Origin: Bacteroidales bacterium
Lineage (GTDB): Bacteria > Bacteroidota > Bacteroidia > Bacteroidales > UBA932
Length of the DNA stretch: 57,790 bases
Reading direction: 5' to 3'
Assembly: GCA_017429765.1 (NCBI GenBank)
Contig: JAFROJ010000053.1
Coordinates: forward strand, 1-57,790
Both the position numbers and the translations under genes were made by a program. Shown piece by piece: positions 31,336 through 40,766 of this stretch (the stretch's first letter is position 1; each line of letters opens with the position of its first letter). The notes under the pieces are model-generated. The model was not told where the DNA came from. It worked only from the letters and a program-made list of their open reading frames with translations, and made no database searches.

Positions 31336-33163
31336 CAACAGGAGCAGGATCCTGCTGATCGGCCTCGTGGCGGTCGCGGCTATCCTTCTGGGAAAGCTGT
31401 TCTTCATCCAGATCATCGAGGACAAGTACAAGATCAACGCGTCGAACAACTCGATGGTCTATGACCTGATCTACCCCACCAGGGGCATAATCTACGACAG
31501 GAACGGAAAGATAATCGTCAGTAATAAAGTAACTTACGACATCCTAGTCACCCCTCGCGAGGTGACCCCCTTCGACACGTTGACGCTTGCCTCGGCCTTG
31601 GATGTCACTCCGGATTTCATCAGGGAGAAGATGGCCGATTATTCCAGGAACAAGAATAAGATCGGCTACCAGAGCGTGGTCATGCTCAAGCAGATCAAGC
31701 CGGAGGTGTACATGAAGTTCGCCGAGCTCCAGTACAATTTCCCGGGGTTCCGGGGACAGGTCAGGAGCATCCGGGACTATCCCGTGAACGCCGGAGGGAA
31801 CCTGCTCGGCTATGTCTCCGAGGTGGACCAGAAATACATCGAGGACCATCCCGGGGAGTACAGGCCGGGGGACTACGCCGGCAAGACAGGCATCGAGGCC
31901 GCCCGGGAGAAGGAACTCCGGGGAGAGAAAGGCTATCACATCTACCTTAGGAACTCGCGCAACCAGATAGAGCGCCAGTACAAGGACGGCGAGATGGACA
32001 AGGAGGCTGTGCCGGGGAAGGACATCGTGACAACTATCGACGCCGACCTGCAACAATACGGGCAGGAGCTTATGCGCAACAAGGTGGGGAGCCTTGTCGC
32101 GATCGAGCCGAAGACCGGCGAGATCCTGTCGCTCGTCTCCAGCCCGGGTGTGGATGTCAACATGCTGGCCGACATCAGCCAGCACTACAACGAGATCATC
32201 AAGGACCCTCACAAGCCGATGTTCAACAGGGCCGTGCAGGCCCCCTATCCCCCCGGCTCCGTGTTCAAGCTGGTCAACGGCCTCATCGGCCTCCAGGAAG
32301 GCACCCTCAACATGGACATGGCCTATCCCTGCTACCAGGGCTACCATTTCGGGAGCCACAAGCTGGGCTGTCACTCCCACGCCTCACCCCTGAAGCTTGA
32401 GGAGGCTATCATGATGTCCTGCAACGGCTTCTTCTGCTATGTGCTCAGGAATATCCTCGAGAACAAGAAGTACAAGAACATCGACGAGGCGCTGGATAAA
32501 TGGAACGAGTACGTCCAGAGTTTCGGGTTCGGGCACAAACTGGGCAGCGACTTCCCCTCCGAGCTCGGCGGAACCCTCCCGACATCAAAGCTTTACAACA
32601 AGCGTTACGGCAAGGGAGGCTGGAAGTTCACCACAATCATCTCCATCTCCATCGGCCAGGGAGAGGTTGGCGTGACCCCTTTGCAGATAGCCAACCTGGC
32701 AGCCATCATGGCCAACCGGGGCTGGTACAAGATCCCCCACATCGTGAAGGCCTCGGAGGGGGTCGAGATCGATCCCAAATACTACGAGAGGCAGTACACG
32801 ATGGTCGACACCACCAACTTCAAGAAAGTCATCAAGGGGATGTGGAGGGCTGTGAATAACGGGCCTGGAACGGGTTGCACGGCGGCTGTCGCCGAGGTCA
32901 AGGGCCTTGACATCTGCGGGAAGACCGGGACCGCCCAGAACCCCCGCGGCGCCGACAACTCCGTGTTCATCTGCTTCGCCCCTATGGACGACCCGAAGAT
33001 CGCCGTCGCCGCTTACGTGGAGAACGCCGGCTTCGGAGCCGCCTGGGCGGCGCCGATAGCGTCCCTGCTTATCGAGAAATATCTTCTCGGGGAGACCACA
33101 AGGCCAGATCTTGAGAGCAGGGTGATGCAAGGCAACCTGATGGGAAGAGTCAAGGCATATTAG
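31319..33163 (+). CDS. mrdA: Penicillin-binding protein 2 (elongasome transpeptidase)
   Basis: 614 residues. An N-terminal anchor is followed by the dimerisation domain (PTRGIIYDRNGKIIVSN) and a transpeptidase domain with PPGSVFKLV (active-site SxxK), SCNGFF (SxN) and CGKTGTAQNP (KTG). It cross-links lateral-wall peptidoglycan and works with the glycosyltransferase RodA encoded five bases after its stop. It overlaps mreD by 17 bases. Confidence 0.96.
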   Translation: MTTEGNNRSRILLIGLVAVAAILLGKLFFIQIIEDKYKINASNNSMVYDLIYPTRGIIYDRNGKIIVSNKVTYDILVTPREVTPFDTLTLASALDVTPDFIREKMADYSRNKNKIGYQSVVMLKQIKPEVYMKFAELQYNFPGFRGQVRSIRDYPVNAGGNLLGYVSEVDQKYIEDHPGEYRPGDYAGKTGIEAAREKELRGEKGYHIYLRNSRNQIERQYKDGEMDKEAVPGKDIVTTIDADLQQYGQELMRNKVGSLVAIEPKTGEILSLVSSPGVDVNMLADISQHYNEIIKDPHKPMFNRAVQAPYPPGSVFKLVNGLIGLQEGTLNMDMAYPCYQGYHFGSHKLGCHSHASPLKLEEAIMMSCNGFFCYVLRNILENKKYKNIDEALDKWNEYVQSFGFGHKLGSDFPSELGGTLPTSKLYNKRYGKGGWKFTTIISISIGQGEVGVTPLQIANLAAIMANRGWYKIPHIVKASEGVEIDPKYYERQYTMVDTTNFKKVIKGMWRAVNNGPGTGCTAAVAEVKGLDICGKTGTAQNPRGADNSVFICFAPMDDPKIAVAAYVENAGFGAAWAAPIASLLIEKYLLGETTRPDLESRVMQGNLMGRVKAY

Positions 33164-33168
33164 GAAGG

Positions 33169-34617
33169 ATGGGAAATTTCTCTGACAGAGGCGTCAAGCA
33201 GTCGATCGACTGGAAGCTGGTGGTCTCCTACCTGCTCCTCATCGTCATCGGCTGGATCAACATCTACGCCTCTATCCATTCCGCCGAGCCTTCTAGTATA
33301 TTCGACTTCAACTTCCGCAGCGGGAAACAGTTTGTCTGGATCCTGACCGCCATGGGACTGGCCCTGGTGATACTCTTCGCCATCAATCCGGGCTTCTGGC
33401 GAAGCGCGGCCCTGCCGATGTACCTGTTCGTGCTAGTCTTGCTGGTGGTGGTGATATTCGTGTCAAAGGACGTCAAGGGATCCCACTCCTGGTTCGAGTT
33501 CGGGCCGGTCAAATTCCAGCCGGCCGAGATCTCGAAGATAACGACCTCGCTGCTGCTGGCGTCCCTTCTCAGCCAGACCAACTTCAAGATCACCAGGCTC
33601 AAGGACTTCCTGATGGCCGCCATCGTCATCGGGGTCCCGATGCTCGTCATCCTGGCGGAGAGCGAGACCGGCTCGGCCCTGGTCTATGTCGGCTTCCTTT
33701 TCGTCATGTACAGGGAGGGGTTCTCGGGATGGTGGATATTCAGCATCATCATAGCCATCATCCTGTTCATCCTCACCCTGACGGCCTCACCTTACGTGTC
33801 GGCCCTCGCCCTGTTCGGGGTGATTGTTGTCACAGGAGCTGTCGGCTCCGGACAGCTGGACCACCGTTTCTGGATCAACGTCGCCGTCCTCGCTATCCTA
33901 GGACTCCTGCCGTGGCTGTCCGGCAAGGTCTCCGGCACTGAAGGTGTCCTCGCCAAGATCAAGCCGATGTACATCCTTCTGGGCTTCGGTCTTGTCTCCT
34001 TGATCCTGATGCTGGTCAAGGGCTACAAAGAGCGCAAGCGGCATCTCACCCTGGCGTCACTCGGCTTGCTGGCGGGAATAACCCTGATCTTCTCCACCGA
34101 GTTCATTTTCAACAATATCCTCCAAGATCACCAGCGCAAGAGAATAGAGGTGCTTCTCGGGATGAAGGAAGACCCGACTGGAGTCGGCTACAACGTGGCG
34201 CAGAGCATGATCGCCATAGGCTCCGGCGGATTGAAGGGCAAAGGCTTCCTCAACGGCACCCAGACCACTTTCGGTTTCGTCCCGGAACAGAGCACCGACT
34301 TCATCTTCTGCACGGTCGGAGAGGAATGGGGCTTCCTCGGCTGCCTTGTCGTCATCCTCCTGTATGTCTTCATGATCTGGAGGATAATCGTCGACGCGGA
34401 GAAGAGCCGGGAGGCGTTCACCCGGATCTACGGGTACTGCGTCGCGTCCTGCATATTCATGCATCTTTTCATCAACATCGGGATGACCATCGGGCTGATG
34501 CCGGTGATCGGCATCCCGCTGCCGCTGCTGAGCTATGGCGGATCCTCCCTGTGGGCCTTCACCATCTTGATTTTCATATTCATAGCGCTTTACCGGCAAG
34601 AGAAAAAATATTATTGA
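33169..34617 (+). CDS. rodA: RodA, SEDS peptidoglycan glycosyltransferase
   Basis: 482 residues, longer than E. coli RodA (about 370), with an extended set of membrane helices in the middle (about 175-310). Family motifs include PAEISKI near 120, [10 protein letters not shown] near 165 and the C-terminal [13 protein letters not shown]. It polymerises glycan chains from lipid II at the inner membrane together with PBP2. The GH51 gene begins four bases after its stop. Confidence 0.95.
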   Translation: MGNFSDRGVKQSIDWKLVVSYLLLIVIGWINIYASIHSAEPSSIFDFNFRSGKQFVWILTAMGLALVILFAINPGFWRSAALPMYLFVLVLLVVVIFVSKDVKGSHSWFEFGPVKFQPAEISKITTSLLLASLLSQTNFKITRLKDFLMAAIVIGVPMLVILAESETGSALVYVGFLFVMYREGFSGWWIFSIIIAIILFILTLTASPYVSALALFGVIVVTGAVGSGQLDHRFWINVAVLAILGLLPWLSGKVSGTEGVLAKIKPMYILLGFGLVSLILMLVKGYKERKRHLTLASLGLLAGITLIFSTEFIFNNILQDHQRKRIEVLLGMKEDPTGVGYNVAQSMIAIGSGGLKGKGFLNGTQTTFGFVPEQSTDFIFCTVGEEWGFLGCLVVILLYVFMIWRIIVDAEKSREAFTRIYGYCVASCIFMHLFINIGMTIGLMPVIGIPLPLLSYGGSSLWAFTILIFIFIALYRQEKKYY

Positions 34618-34621
34618 CGAT

Positions 34622-36166
34622 ATGAGAAAGACTCTGACCACATTGATAGCCGCCCTGATCCTGGGCGCCTCCCTGTTCGGACAGGCTAAGGTAGCCGTCC
34701 ACGAGAACGCCACCGACCAGCCGGTCATTCCCAAGGAGATCTACGGGCAGTTCGCCGAGCACCTCGGAAGGTGCATCTATGACGGCATCTGGGTGGGGAA
34801 GGACTCCCCCATCCCCAACATCGACGGGTACCGGAAAGACCTCGTCGAGGCCATCAGGGACCTCAAGGTGCCGGTTCTGCGCTGGCCCGGAGGCTGCTTC
34901 GCCGACGAGTATCACTGGATGGACGGGATCGGTCCCCTCTCCGAGCGCCCGAAAATGATCAACTCCAACTGGGGCGGGACTGTCGAGGACAACTCCTTCG
35001 GCACCCATGAGTTCCTTAACTTCTGCGAGATGCTGGGGATCGAGCCTTACATCTCCGGCAACGTGGGCTCCGGCTCCGTGGAGGAACTCGCTAAGTGGGT
35101 TGAATACATGACCGCGAAGGGCGGCACGATGGCCGAGAAACGCGCCGCCAACGGCCGTAAGGAGCCCTGGAAGGTGAAATACATAGGTGTCGGCAACGAG
35201 AGCTGGGGCTGTGGCGGCAACATGACCCCCGAGTTCTATTCCGACCAGTACAAGAGGTACGCGATCTACTGCCGCAACTACGACGGCAACCATCTGTACA
35301 AGGTCGCCAGCGGCGCCTCGGACTACGACTACAACTGGACCAAGGTCCTGATGGAGAGGGTCAGGAGCGACATCTCCGGGCTTTCCCTCCACTACTATTC
35401 GACCATCAACTGGAACCGCAAGGGCTCGGCCACCGACTTCACTGAGGATGAATATCTCGACATCCTGGCCAAGGCCGTGGAGATCGAGGAGGTGCTGCGC
35501 AAGCATGAGACCATCATGGGCCTTTACGACCCCAGGCACAGGATCGACCTCCTTCTGGACGAGTGGGGCACCTGGTTCGACGTCGAGCCCGGGACCAACC
35601 CCGGCCATCTCTACCAGCAGAACACGATGAGGGACGCCATGGTGGCTGCCATGTCTTTGAATATATTCAACAAGCACACGTCCCGCCTGAAGATGGCTAA
35701 CATCGCCCAGATGGTCAATGTGCTACAGTCCATGATCCTGACCAAGGGCTCGGAGATCGTGCTGACCCCGACCTACCATGTGTTCAAGATGTACAACGTC
35801 CACCAGGACGCCGTCGCCGTGCCTGTTGAGATGCCCTCCGACTCGCTTGTGTCCAAATCAGGAAGGCTTTACCCGACGCTGAGCGTCAGCGCCTCCAAGT
35901 CGGACGCCCTCCACGTCTCACTGGCCAACCCTTCTGTGAGCGAGACGAAGACCGTCGAGCTTGAGTTCGACTCCTTGAAACCCTCCAAGGTTTCTGGCGA
36001 GATCCTCGTCGGCAAAGGCAAGGGAATCGAGGCGGTCAAGTCCCACAACGACTTCGACGGCAAGGTCGAGGTGGCCCCGGCCCCTTTCAAGGGCTTCAAG
36101 ACCTCGGGCAAAACCGTGAAAGTCACACTACCCCCCGCTTCCGTCGTGACACTGGCGGTGGAATAG
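34622..36166 (+). CDS. Secreted GH51 alpha-L-arabinofuranosidase
   Basis: 514 residues with a signal peptide ([20 protein letters not shown]). GH51 features: [14 protein letters not shown], the acid/base Glu in [15 protein letters not shown] and the nucleophile Glu in [11 protein letters not shown], with a C-terminal beta-sandwich. The family releases arabinofuranose from plant polysaccharides. The gene starts four bases after rodA with no visible terminator or promoter between, so it is probably cotranscribed with the cell-shape operon, an unusual partner. No other plant-polysaccharide genes lie nearby. Family call firm; the reason for this placement is unknown. Confidence 0.93.
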   Translation: MRKTLTTLIAALILGASLFGQAKVAVHENATDQPVIPKEIYGQFAEHLGRCIYDGIWVGKDSPIPNIDGYRKDLVEAIRDLKVPVLRWPGGCFADEYHWMDGIGPLSERPKMINSNWGGTVEDNSFGTHEFLNFCEMLGIEPYISGNVGSGSVEELAKWVEYMTAKGGTMAEKRAANGRKEPWKVKYIGVGNESWGCGGNMTPEFYSDQYKRYAIYCRNYDGNHLYKVASGASDYDYNWTKVLMERVRSDISGLSLHYYSTINWNRKGSATDFTEDEYLDILAKAVEIEEVLRKHETIMGLYDPRHRIDLLLDEWGTWFDVEPGTNPGHLYQQNTMRDAMVAAMSLNIFNKHTSRLKMANIAQMVNVLQSMILTKGSEIVLTPTYHVFKMYNVHQDAVAVPVEMPSDSLVSKSGRLYPTLSVSASKSDALHVSLANPSVSETKTVELEFDSLKPSKVSGEILVGKGKGIEAVKSHNDFDGKVEVAPAPFKGFKTSGKTVKVTLPPASVVTLAVE

Positions 36167-36210
36167 GTCCAGTGGGTCTTTGTACCTTTTAAGAAGGAAA
36201 CCTAAAAGCA

Positions 36211-36294
36211 GATTCTTCGGCAGGTGAACCTGCCTCAGAATGACACAGAACTGTCATTATGAGCACTGTCATTCTGAACGAAGTGAAGAATCTT
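36211..36294. repeat. Palindromic repeat family B, copy 3 (intergenic)
   Basis: GATTCTTCGG...TCAGAATGACA (36211-36244) is an inverted partner of TGTCATTCTGAACGAAGTGA plus AGAATCTTCTT (to 36295), with GAACTGTCATTATGAGCA between. It fills most of the 201-base spacer between the GH51 gene and the sigma factor gene. Confidence 0.85.
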
Positions 36295-36367
36295 CTTGGT
36301 CTCCTCTCTTGATTCTTTCTCGATTCTCGAGACGTGTTTCCGTATCTTGTGTGTTAATAGAGCAGAA

Positions 36368-36934
36368 GTGTACCAGGTGTATCAGGAACTTGATGAGCGG
36401 GAACTGGCCAGGCTCTGCTCTGAAAGAAACAGATTGGCTGAGGATGAGCTGTATAGAAGATATGCGGCCAGGGTGTATACACTCTGCAGGCGATATGCCG
36501 GGAATGATGAGGAGGCGAAGGATCTGACACAGGAATCACTGATCCAGGCCCTTGACAAGGCTGGTACCTTCAGCTATCGGGGAAAGGGTTCCCTGTACCG
36601 ATGGATCTGCCGGATCGCGGTCAACAAGACGCTCAACCATATTAAGAGGCGCCGGTGGCGGACGGTATCCCTGGACATCCTGTCGCGGGATGACATCCCG
36701 GAACCGACGGAAGAGGAACTTGAGACAGTGCCGCAAGAGAAACTGCTGGAATGGATTTCCGCGCTGCCGGACTTGAGAAGGACCGTGTTCAATCTGTACT
36801 GTATCGACGGCTTCTCTCATCAGGATATCAGCGTATTATTGGGAATCAGCGAGAAAGGATCCGCCGGAGTGCTGGCCAAAGCGAGGAAACAACTGAAAGG
36901 AGAGATAAGACGATACCTTAACGACCAAGAATGA
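36368..36934 (+). CDS. ECF-type RNA polymerase sigma factor
   Basis: The frame has no ATG; the first plausible start is GTG 36368 (VYQVYQELDERELARL), with GTG 36377 as alternative. This gives about 188 residues. Region 2 is AEDELYRRYAARVYTLCRRY ... EEAKDLTQESLIQALDKAGTFSYRGKGSLYRWICRIAVNKTLNH, and region 4 is LPDLRRTVFNLYCIDGFSHQDISVLLGISEKG. A weak TATCTTGT (about 36343-36350) may be the -7 box. Its stop overlaps the start of the next gene, which should encode its membrane-linked partner, and a serpin gene follows. It likely activates this cluster, by inference. Confidence 0.88.
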   Translation: MYQVYQELDERELARLCSERNRLAEDELYRRYAARVYTLCRRYAGNDEEAKDLTQESLIQALDKAGTFSYRGKGSLYRWICRIAVNKTLNHIKRRRWRTVSLDILSRDDIPEPTEEELETVPQEKLLEWISALPDLRRTVFNLYCIDGFSHQDISVLLGISEKGSAGVLAKARKQLKGEIRRYLNDQE

Positions 36935-38097
36935 TGAGAACGTGGGAAGACATAATCAAAGACAAACTGGAGGGGTACGAGAGCCCTCTTCCGGAAGGCA
37001 GTCTTGACGAGTTCCACTCTCTCCTGGATGGAAAAGTCAACACCATCCCCGCGAAACGTTTCCCGTTGGTGTGGGTGACGGTGGCCGTTGTCGCCGCCGG
37101 TCTCGCGACAGTCCTTTTCCTCCGTCAGCCGGCCGCGCCTGAGAACGAGATCCAAGTTGTCCCGCGGCCGGCGGCACCTGTCGCCGTGGCCGTGGAGCAA
37201 ACCGTGGAGCCAGCAGTGGAGACTTCCGGGGAGAACGAACCGGCTCGGGATGACGCGCCGGCGGCCGTCCATACGCTTAACCGAATAACATATACATTCC
37301 AGCAGAACACCGAAGCGGTCGACACTGTCACCCAGTCGGAAGAAATCGCCTCCGAATCCCCGCCTGAAGAGGACAAGGCACCTGTGAATAAGCCGGATTC
37401 ATTGACCGGTCATCCCTTCCCTCTCCGTGACACTCACGAGTCCAGACCGGCAACCATCAGAATAGTTCCTGCCGCCGGGGCCCTCGCGGGAGGAGGATTA
37501 CTGGCGGCGGTAGCCATGCCTTTCCTCAAAGGCGGACGGTTGGCGGGCGACAGCGACATCCAACACGGGGATTTAACGAACACAGTCAGCGTGAACCTTG
37601 GGCCGAAGGAAAAGGATGAACTCCTCGGAGCCCCTGTCCATCATCGCCCTCTCAGGTTGGGATTGTCGGCAAGGGCTCCTGTCGGCGGCGGTTTTTATCT
37701 AACTACCGGGATTGATTATTCCCTCTATCAATCCGACTTCAAATATTCGTTGTCTGGAGATATTCGGCAAACGGCTCATTTTCTGGGCGTTCCGCTTCGA
37801 GTGGACTGGGCCTTCGCTTCCGGGAAGATTCTGGACGCTTATGTCGGCGGGGGCGTCGAAGGCGAGATGTGCGTAAGGGCGACCTTCGCGGGGAAGAGCG
37901 TCAAGAGAGATGGGGCAAGCCTTTCCATCCTTGGGGTCGGAGGCCTCCAGCTGAACCTGACGAGGCATCTGGGACTCTATCTCGAACCCGAACTGAGTTG
38001 GAGGGCCATCCCTGGAAAAAGCGTGCTTGAGACATACAGGAATGAGCATCCGGTGATGTTCTCGGCGAAGGCCGGACTGAGGATCGATATTGATTGA
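36931..38097 (+). CDS. Anti-sigma-like membrane anchor joined to a beta-barrel-like domain
   Basis: 388 residues. Residues 1-43 are charged and cytoplasmic (TWEDIIKDKLEGYESPLPEG), like the N-termini of Bacteroidetes anti-sigma proteins. One transmembrane helix follows at about 45-65. A Pro/Ala/Glu-rich linker runs from about 67 to 175, with a short hydrophobic AAGALAGGGLLAAVAMPF segment near 178-196. The C-terminal part of about 170 residues has amphipathic strands typical of an outer-membrane barrel (LRLGLSARAPVGGGFYLTTG, YVGGGVEGEMCVRATF, GLYLEPELSWRAIPG). Such a layout could join both membranes. It overlaps the sigma gene by four bases. Confidence 0.75.
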   Translation: MMRTWEDIIKDKLEGYESPLPEGSLDEFHSLLDGKVNTIPAKRFPLVWVTVAVVAAGLATVLFLRQPAAPENEIQVVPRPAAPVAVAVEQTVEPAVETSGENEPARDDAPAAVHTLNRITYTFQQNTEAVDTVTQSEEIASESPPEEDKAPVNKPDSLTGHPFPLRDTHESRPATIRIVPAAGALAGGGLLAAVAMPFLKGGRLAGDSDIQHGDLTNTVSVNLGPKEKDELLGAPVHHRPLRLGLSARAPVGGGFYLTTGIDYSLYQSDFKYSLSGDIRQTAHFLGVPLRVDWAFASGKILDAYVGGGVEGEMCVRATFAGKSVKRDGASLSILGVGGLQLNLTRHLGLYLEPELSWRAIPGKSVLETYRNEHPVMFSAKAGLRIDID

Positions 38098-38123
38098 TAA
38101 TGATATATTAATACAAACAAACC

Positions 38124-39338
38124 ATGAAACACTTTGGAATTATAGCCACCGCTATGGCTTTTGTCTGTCTCTCCTGCGAGAAGATAGGCGTTGACGCCCC
38201 CGTCGACAATCCCTATAAGGCATTGGACCTTACGACCAAGTCGGCTGATTTCGCCGACAAGGGCAATACTTTCGCCTTCGAGTTCCTTGACCGGATCAAT
38301 TCGGCCGAAAAGGGGGATTTCTTTGTCTCTCCCCTCAGCATGCAGTTCCTGCTGGGGATGATCCTGGACGGCGCCCAAGGGCAGACTGCCGACGAGATCT
38401 GCAAGGTCCTGGGCTACGGGGCGGGAGAAACCTCAGCCGTGAACGAATATTGCCTGTCAATGCTGGAACAGCTTCCTTCCCTGGACAGGAAGACCAAGCT
38501 TTCTATCGCGAACGCCCTGTTCGTGAACAAGAAGTACCCACTCCTGGACGACTATAAAAAGACCGTCGGGAAGTATTATCAGGCAGAGGTTTCCAATCTG
38601 GATTTCGGGAATACGGCCACGCTGAGAACGATCAACAACTGGTGCTCAAAGAAGACTGACGGGTTGATCCCCAAGGTCCTGGACAATGTGTCTTCCACAA
38701 TGTTGGCATATATCCTCAATGCCATGTACTTCAAGAGCGAGTGGACAGAAAAATTCAAGAAATCAGACACTTCCGACGAACCTTTCTTCAACGGCTCGGA
38801 AAGGGTAACGGTAAAGATGATGAAGCAGAGAAATAATTATCTTTGCCACGAGACGGATGTCTACTCTGTTGTCCGCATGCCTTACGGCAACGGAGCATAT
38901 TCAATGTACGCTTTTCTCCCCTACGACGGTTACACGATCACAGACGTCATCGCGGCGCTGAAAGATAACGAATGGGACAAGATGCGAGGCGAGATGGTCT
39001 CGTGCAACGTGGATCTATGGCTTCCGAGATTCGAGACAAGGTATCACGTGGTCTTGAACGACATCCTTTCCGCTATGGGAATGCCGTCGTCTTTCAACAA
39101 CAACGCTGATTTCCAAAAGATGTCAAATAACGCTTTTCGCCTGAGTTTCATCAAACAGGACGCTGTCATAAAAGTTGACGAGGAAGGATCTGAGGCCGCC
39201 GTTGTCTCAATGGCGGGCATGGATACCGCTTTTCTTCCTGGCCAACACGTCGTCTTCCACGCCGACCACCCCTTCCTGTACCTGATCGCCGAGTCAAGCA
39301 CCGGCACTATCTTGTTCGCCGGTAAATATTCCGGTTAG
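38124..39338 (+). CDS. Serpin (serine protease inhibitor) lipoprotein
   Basis: 404 residues. The signal ends with a lipobox (VCLSC, Cys18), so the protein is probably lipid-anchored at the cell surface or periplasm. The serpin fold is shown by FFVSPLSMQFLLGMILDGA, IANALFVNKKYPL, LNAMYFKSEWTEKF and HPFLYLI near the end. The reactive-centre hinge EEGSEAAVVS is intact (Gly355 as P15, small residues at P12-P8), so inhibitory cleavage trapping is likely. Counting from it puts P1 near Ala369 (T-A-F-L), which suits elastase-like proteases. It sits 26 bases behind the sigma/anti-sigma-like pair. Confidence 0.9.
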   Translation: MKHFGIIATAMAFVCLSCEKIGVDAPVDNPYKALDLTTKSADFADKGNTFAFEFLDRINSAEKGDFFVSPLSMQFLLGMILDGAQGQTADEICKVLGYGAGETSAVNEYCLSMLEQLPSLDRKTKLSIANALFVNKKYPLLDDYKKTVGKYYQAEVSNLDFGNTATLRTINNWCSKKTDGLIPKVLDNVSSTMLAYILNAMYFKSEWTEKFKKSDTSDEPFFNGSERVTVKMMKQRNNYLCHETDVYSVVRMPYGNGAYSMYAFLPYDGYTITDVIAALKDNEWDKMRGEMVSCNVDLWLPRFETRYHVVLNDILSAMGMPSSFNNNADFQKMSNNAFRLSFIKQDAVIKVDEEGSEAAVVSMAGMDTAFLPGQHVVFHADHPFLYLIAESSTGTILFAGKYSG

Positions 39339-39421
39339 GCCGTTTCGCCCGCTTGTGAGTGAATTAATCCCGCTTCCGTCGTGGTTCTTGAGGTAAAGTG
39401 ACGGAATAACCGAATTATTGT

Positions 39422-39429
39422 TATATTTG
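39422..39429 (+). promoter_or_regulatory. -7 box of the AbrB-like/acyltransferase operon
   Basis: TATATTTG, an exact TAnnTTTG match, ends 28 bases before the ATG at 39458. No -33 TTTG is at the usual distance. Confidence 0.55.
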
Positions 39430-39457
39430 TGGGAAATTTCTAACTTTTCCTACGAAT

Positions 39458-39667
39458 ATGCAAGAGAAAGACGGCAAGTACATCTTCGGAGTCGTGAAGG
39501 TGGGCGACAAGGGGCAGATAGTCATCCCCAAGGACGCCAGGAAGATCTACGACCTGAAGCCTGGCGACACCCTGATGCTCCTTGGCGACCAGAAGGGCAT
39601 AGCGATGCTCAAGACAGAAGTGTTCCAAGGCATTATCGACCAGGCGATGGAGGGCCTGACGAGATGA
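39458..39667 (+). CDS. AbrB/MazE-type DNA-binding regulator
   Basis: 69 residues. GVVKVGDKGQIVIPKDARKI followed by YDLKPGDTLMLLGDQKGIAM is the swapped-hairpin AbrB/SpoVT fold. It is a small dimeric DNA-binding protein, either a transition-state regulator or an antitoxin. No toxin gene is adjacent: its stop overlaps the start of an acyltransferase gene (ATGA), so a regulator of that gene is more likely. The sequence just downstream of the -7 box may hold its operator, which I could not define. Confidence 0.88.
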   Translation: MQEKDGKYIFGVVKVGDKGQIVIPKDARKIYDLKPGDTLMLLGDQKGIAMLKTEVFQGIIDQAMEGLTR

Positions 39668-40749
39668 GAAAGCATTGGCTGGACAATCTGCGCTGGGTGA
39701 CCGTGCTGCTGGTGCTGTTCTACCACGTCATATATTTCTATAACAACAAGGGTGTTTTCGGCGGGATCGGTGGTTTCGGCGACGGGCCTCAGTACCAGGA
39801 CGTGGTGATGTACATCCTCTACCCTTGGTTCATGCCGTTGCTGTTCCTGCTGGCCGGCATCAGCGCTCGGTACGCGCTGGAAAAGCGTCCGGCCAAGGAA
39901 TGGTTCAAGGCCCGCACCCGTAAGCTACTGGTCCCCGGGACCATAGGCCTGTTCGTGTTCCACTGGATGGTAGGCTGGTTCAACACCGCCGTGGCGAGAG
40001 GGACCGGCATATTCGACAACCTGCCGTGGCCGGCCATATATTCACTATGCGCCATCAGCGGCACCGGTCCGCTATGGTTCATCCAGGTGCTGTGGCTGCT
40101 TTCCCTCTCGCTTCTGGCGATCCGCGCCCTGGACCGCGGGGACAGATTCTGGAACTGGTGCGGCAAGGCAGGCATCGTGACCGTGATCCTGCTTGGCGTA
40201 CTGTTCTGGGTCGGGGAACACACGCTTGTCCTTAACCCGCGCCCGGAAAGTCTGGACGGCCTCTGGAACCTCTACAAGCCCCTCTTTTACATGATTCCGT
40301 TCCTTCTCGGCTACTTAGTCTTCTCACACGACGAGGTTCAACTGAAAGTGAAAGAGGCCTGGATTCCGCTGATGGCTTGCTCTGTCGTGTCAGGCGCCGC
40401 GCTCATAATCACCACGTTCGGGCAGGACAACACCTCCCCTCAATACCTCGGCAGCCCCCTGAACTGCCTCTACGGCTGGCTGATGTGCCTCGCCATGATG
40501 GGCTGGTTCCAGGCGAAATTCGATCGTACAGGCCGTTTCGCCGGCTATATGACGAGATCCAGTTTCGGGATTTACATCGTCCATTATCTGGTCATCGCCA
40601 GCCTTGGGTATATGATGAAGACGTACACCAACTTGCCTCCCGTCGCGATGTATCTTATCCTGACCGTGGCGGTATTCACACTCTCCCCTCTTCTTCACGA
40701 GATTCTGAGACGGATCCCCGTGATCCGCTGGTGCGTCTTCGGGGAATAA
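39664..40749 (+). CDS. Acyltransferase family 3 membrane protein
   Basis: 361 residues from ATG 39664, which overlaps the AbrB-like stop. The frame is open upstream only as an out-of-frame reading of that gene. MRKHWLDNLRWVTVLLVLFYHVIYF is the typical start of OafA/YrhL-like acyltransferases with the conserved His in the first helix, and about ten membrane helices follow. Members O-acylate sugars of cell-surface glycans or peptidoglycan. The acceptor here is unknown; the K+ channel gene begins 17 bases after its stop. Confidence 0.87.
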   Translation: MRKHWLDNLRWVTVLLVLFYHVIYFYNNKGVFGGIGGFGDGPQYQDVVMYILYPWFMPLLFLLAGISARYALEKRPAKEWFKARTRKLLVPGTIGLFVFHWMVGWFNTAVARGTGIFDNLPWPAIYSLCAISGTGPLWFIQVLWLLSLSLLAIRALDRGDRFWNWCGKAGIVTVILLGVLFWVGEHTLVLNPRPESLDGLWNLYKPLFYMIPFLLGYLVFSHDEVQLKVKEAWIPLMACSVVSGAALIITTFGQDNTSPQYLGSPLNCLYGWLMCLAMMGWFQAKFDRTGRFAGYMTRSSFGIYIVHYLVIASLGYMMKTYTNLPPVAMYLILTVAVFTLSPLLHEILRRIPVIRWCVFGE

Positions 40750-40766
40750 TCGTTACATTCGCTGAT

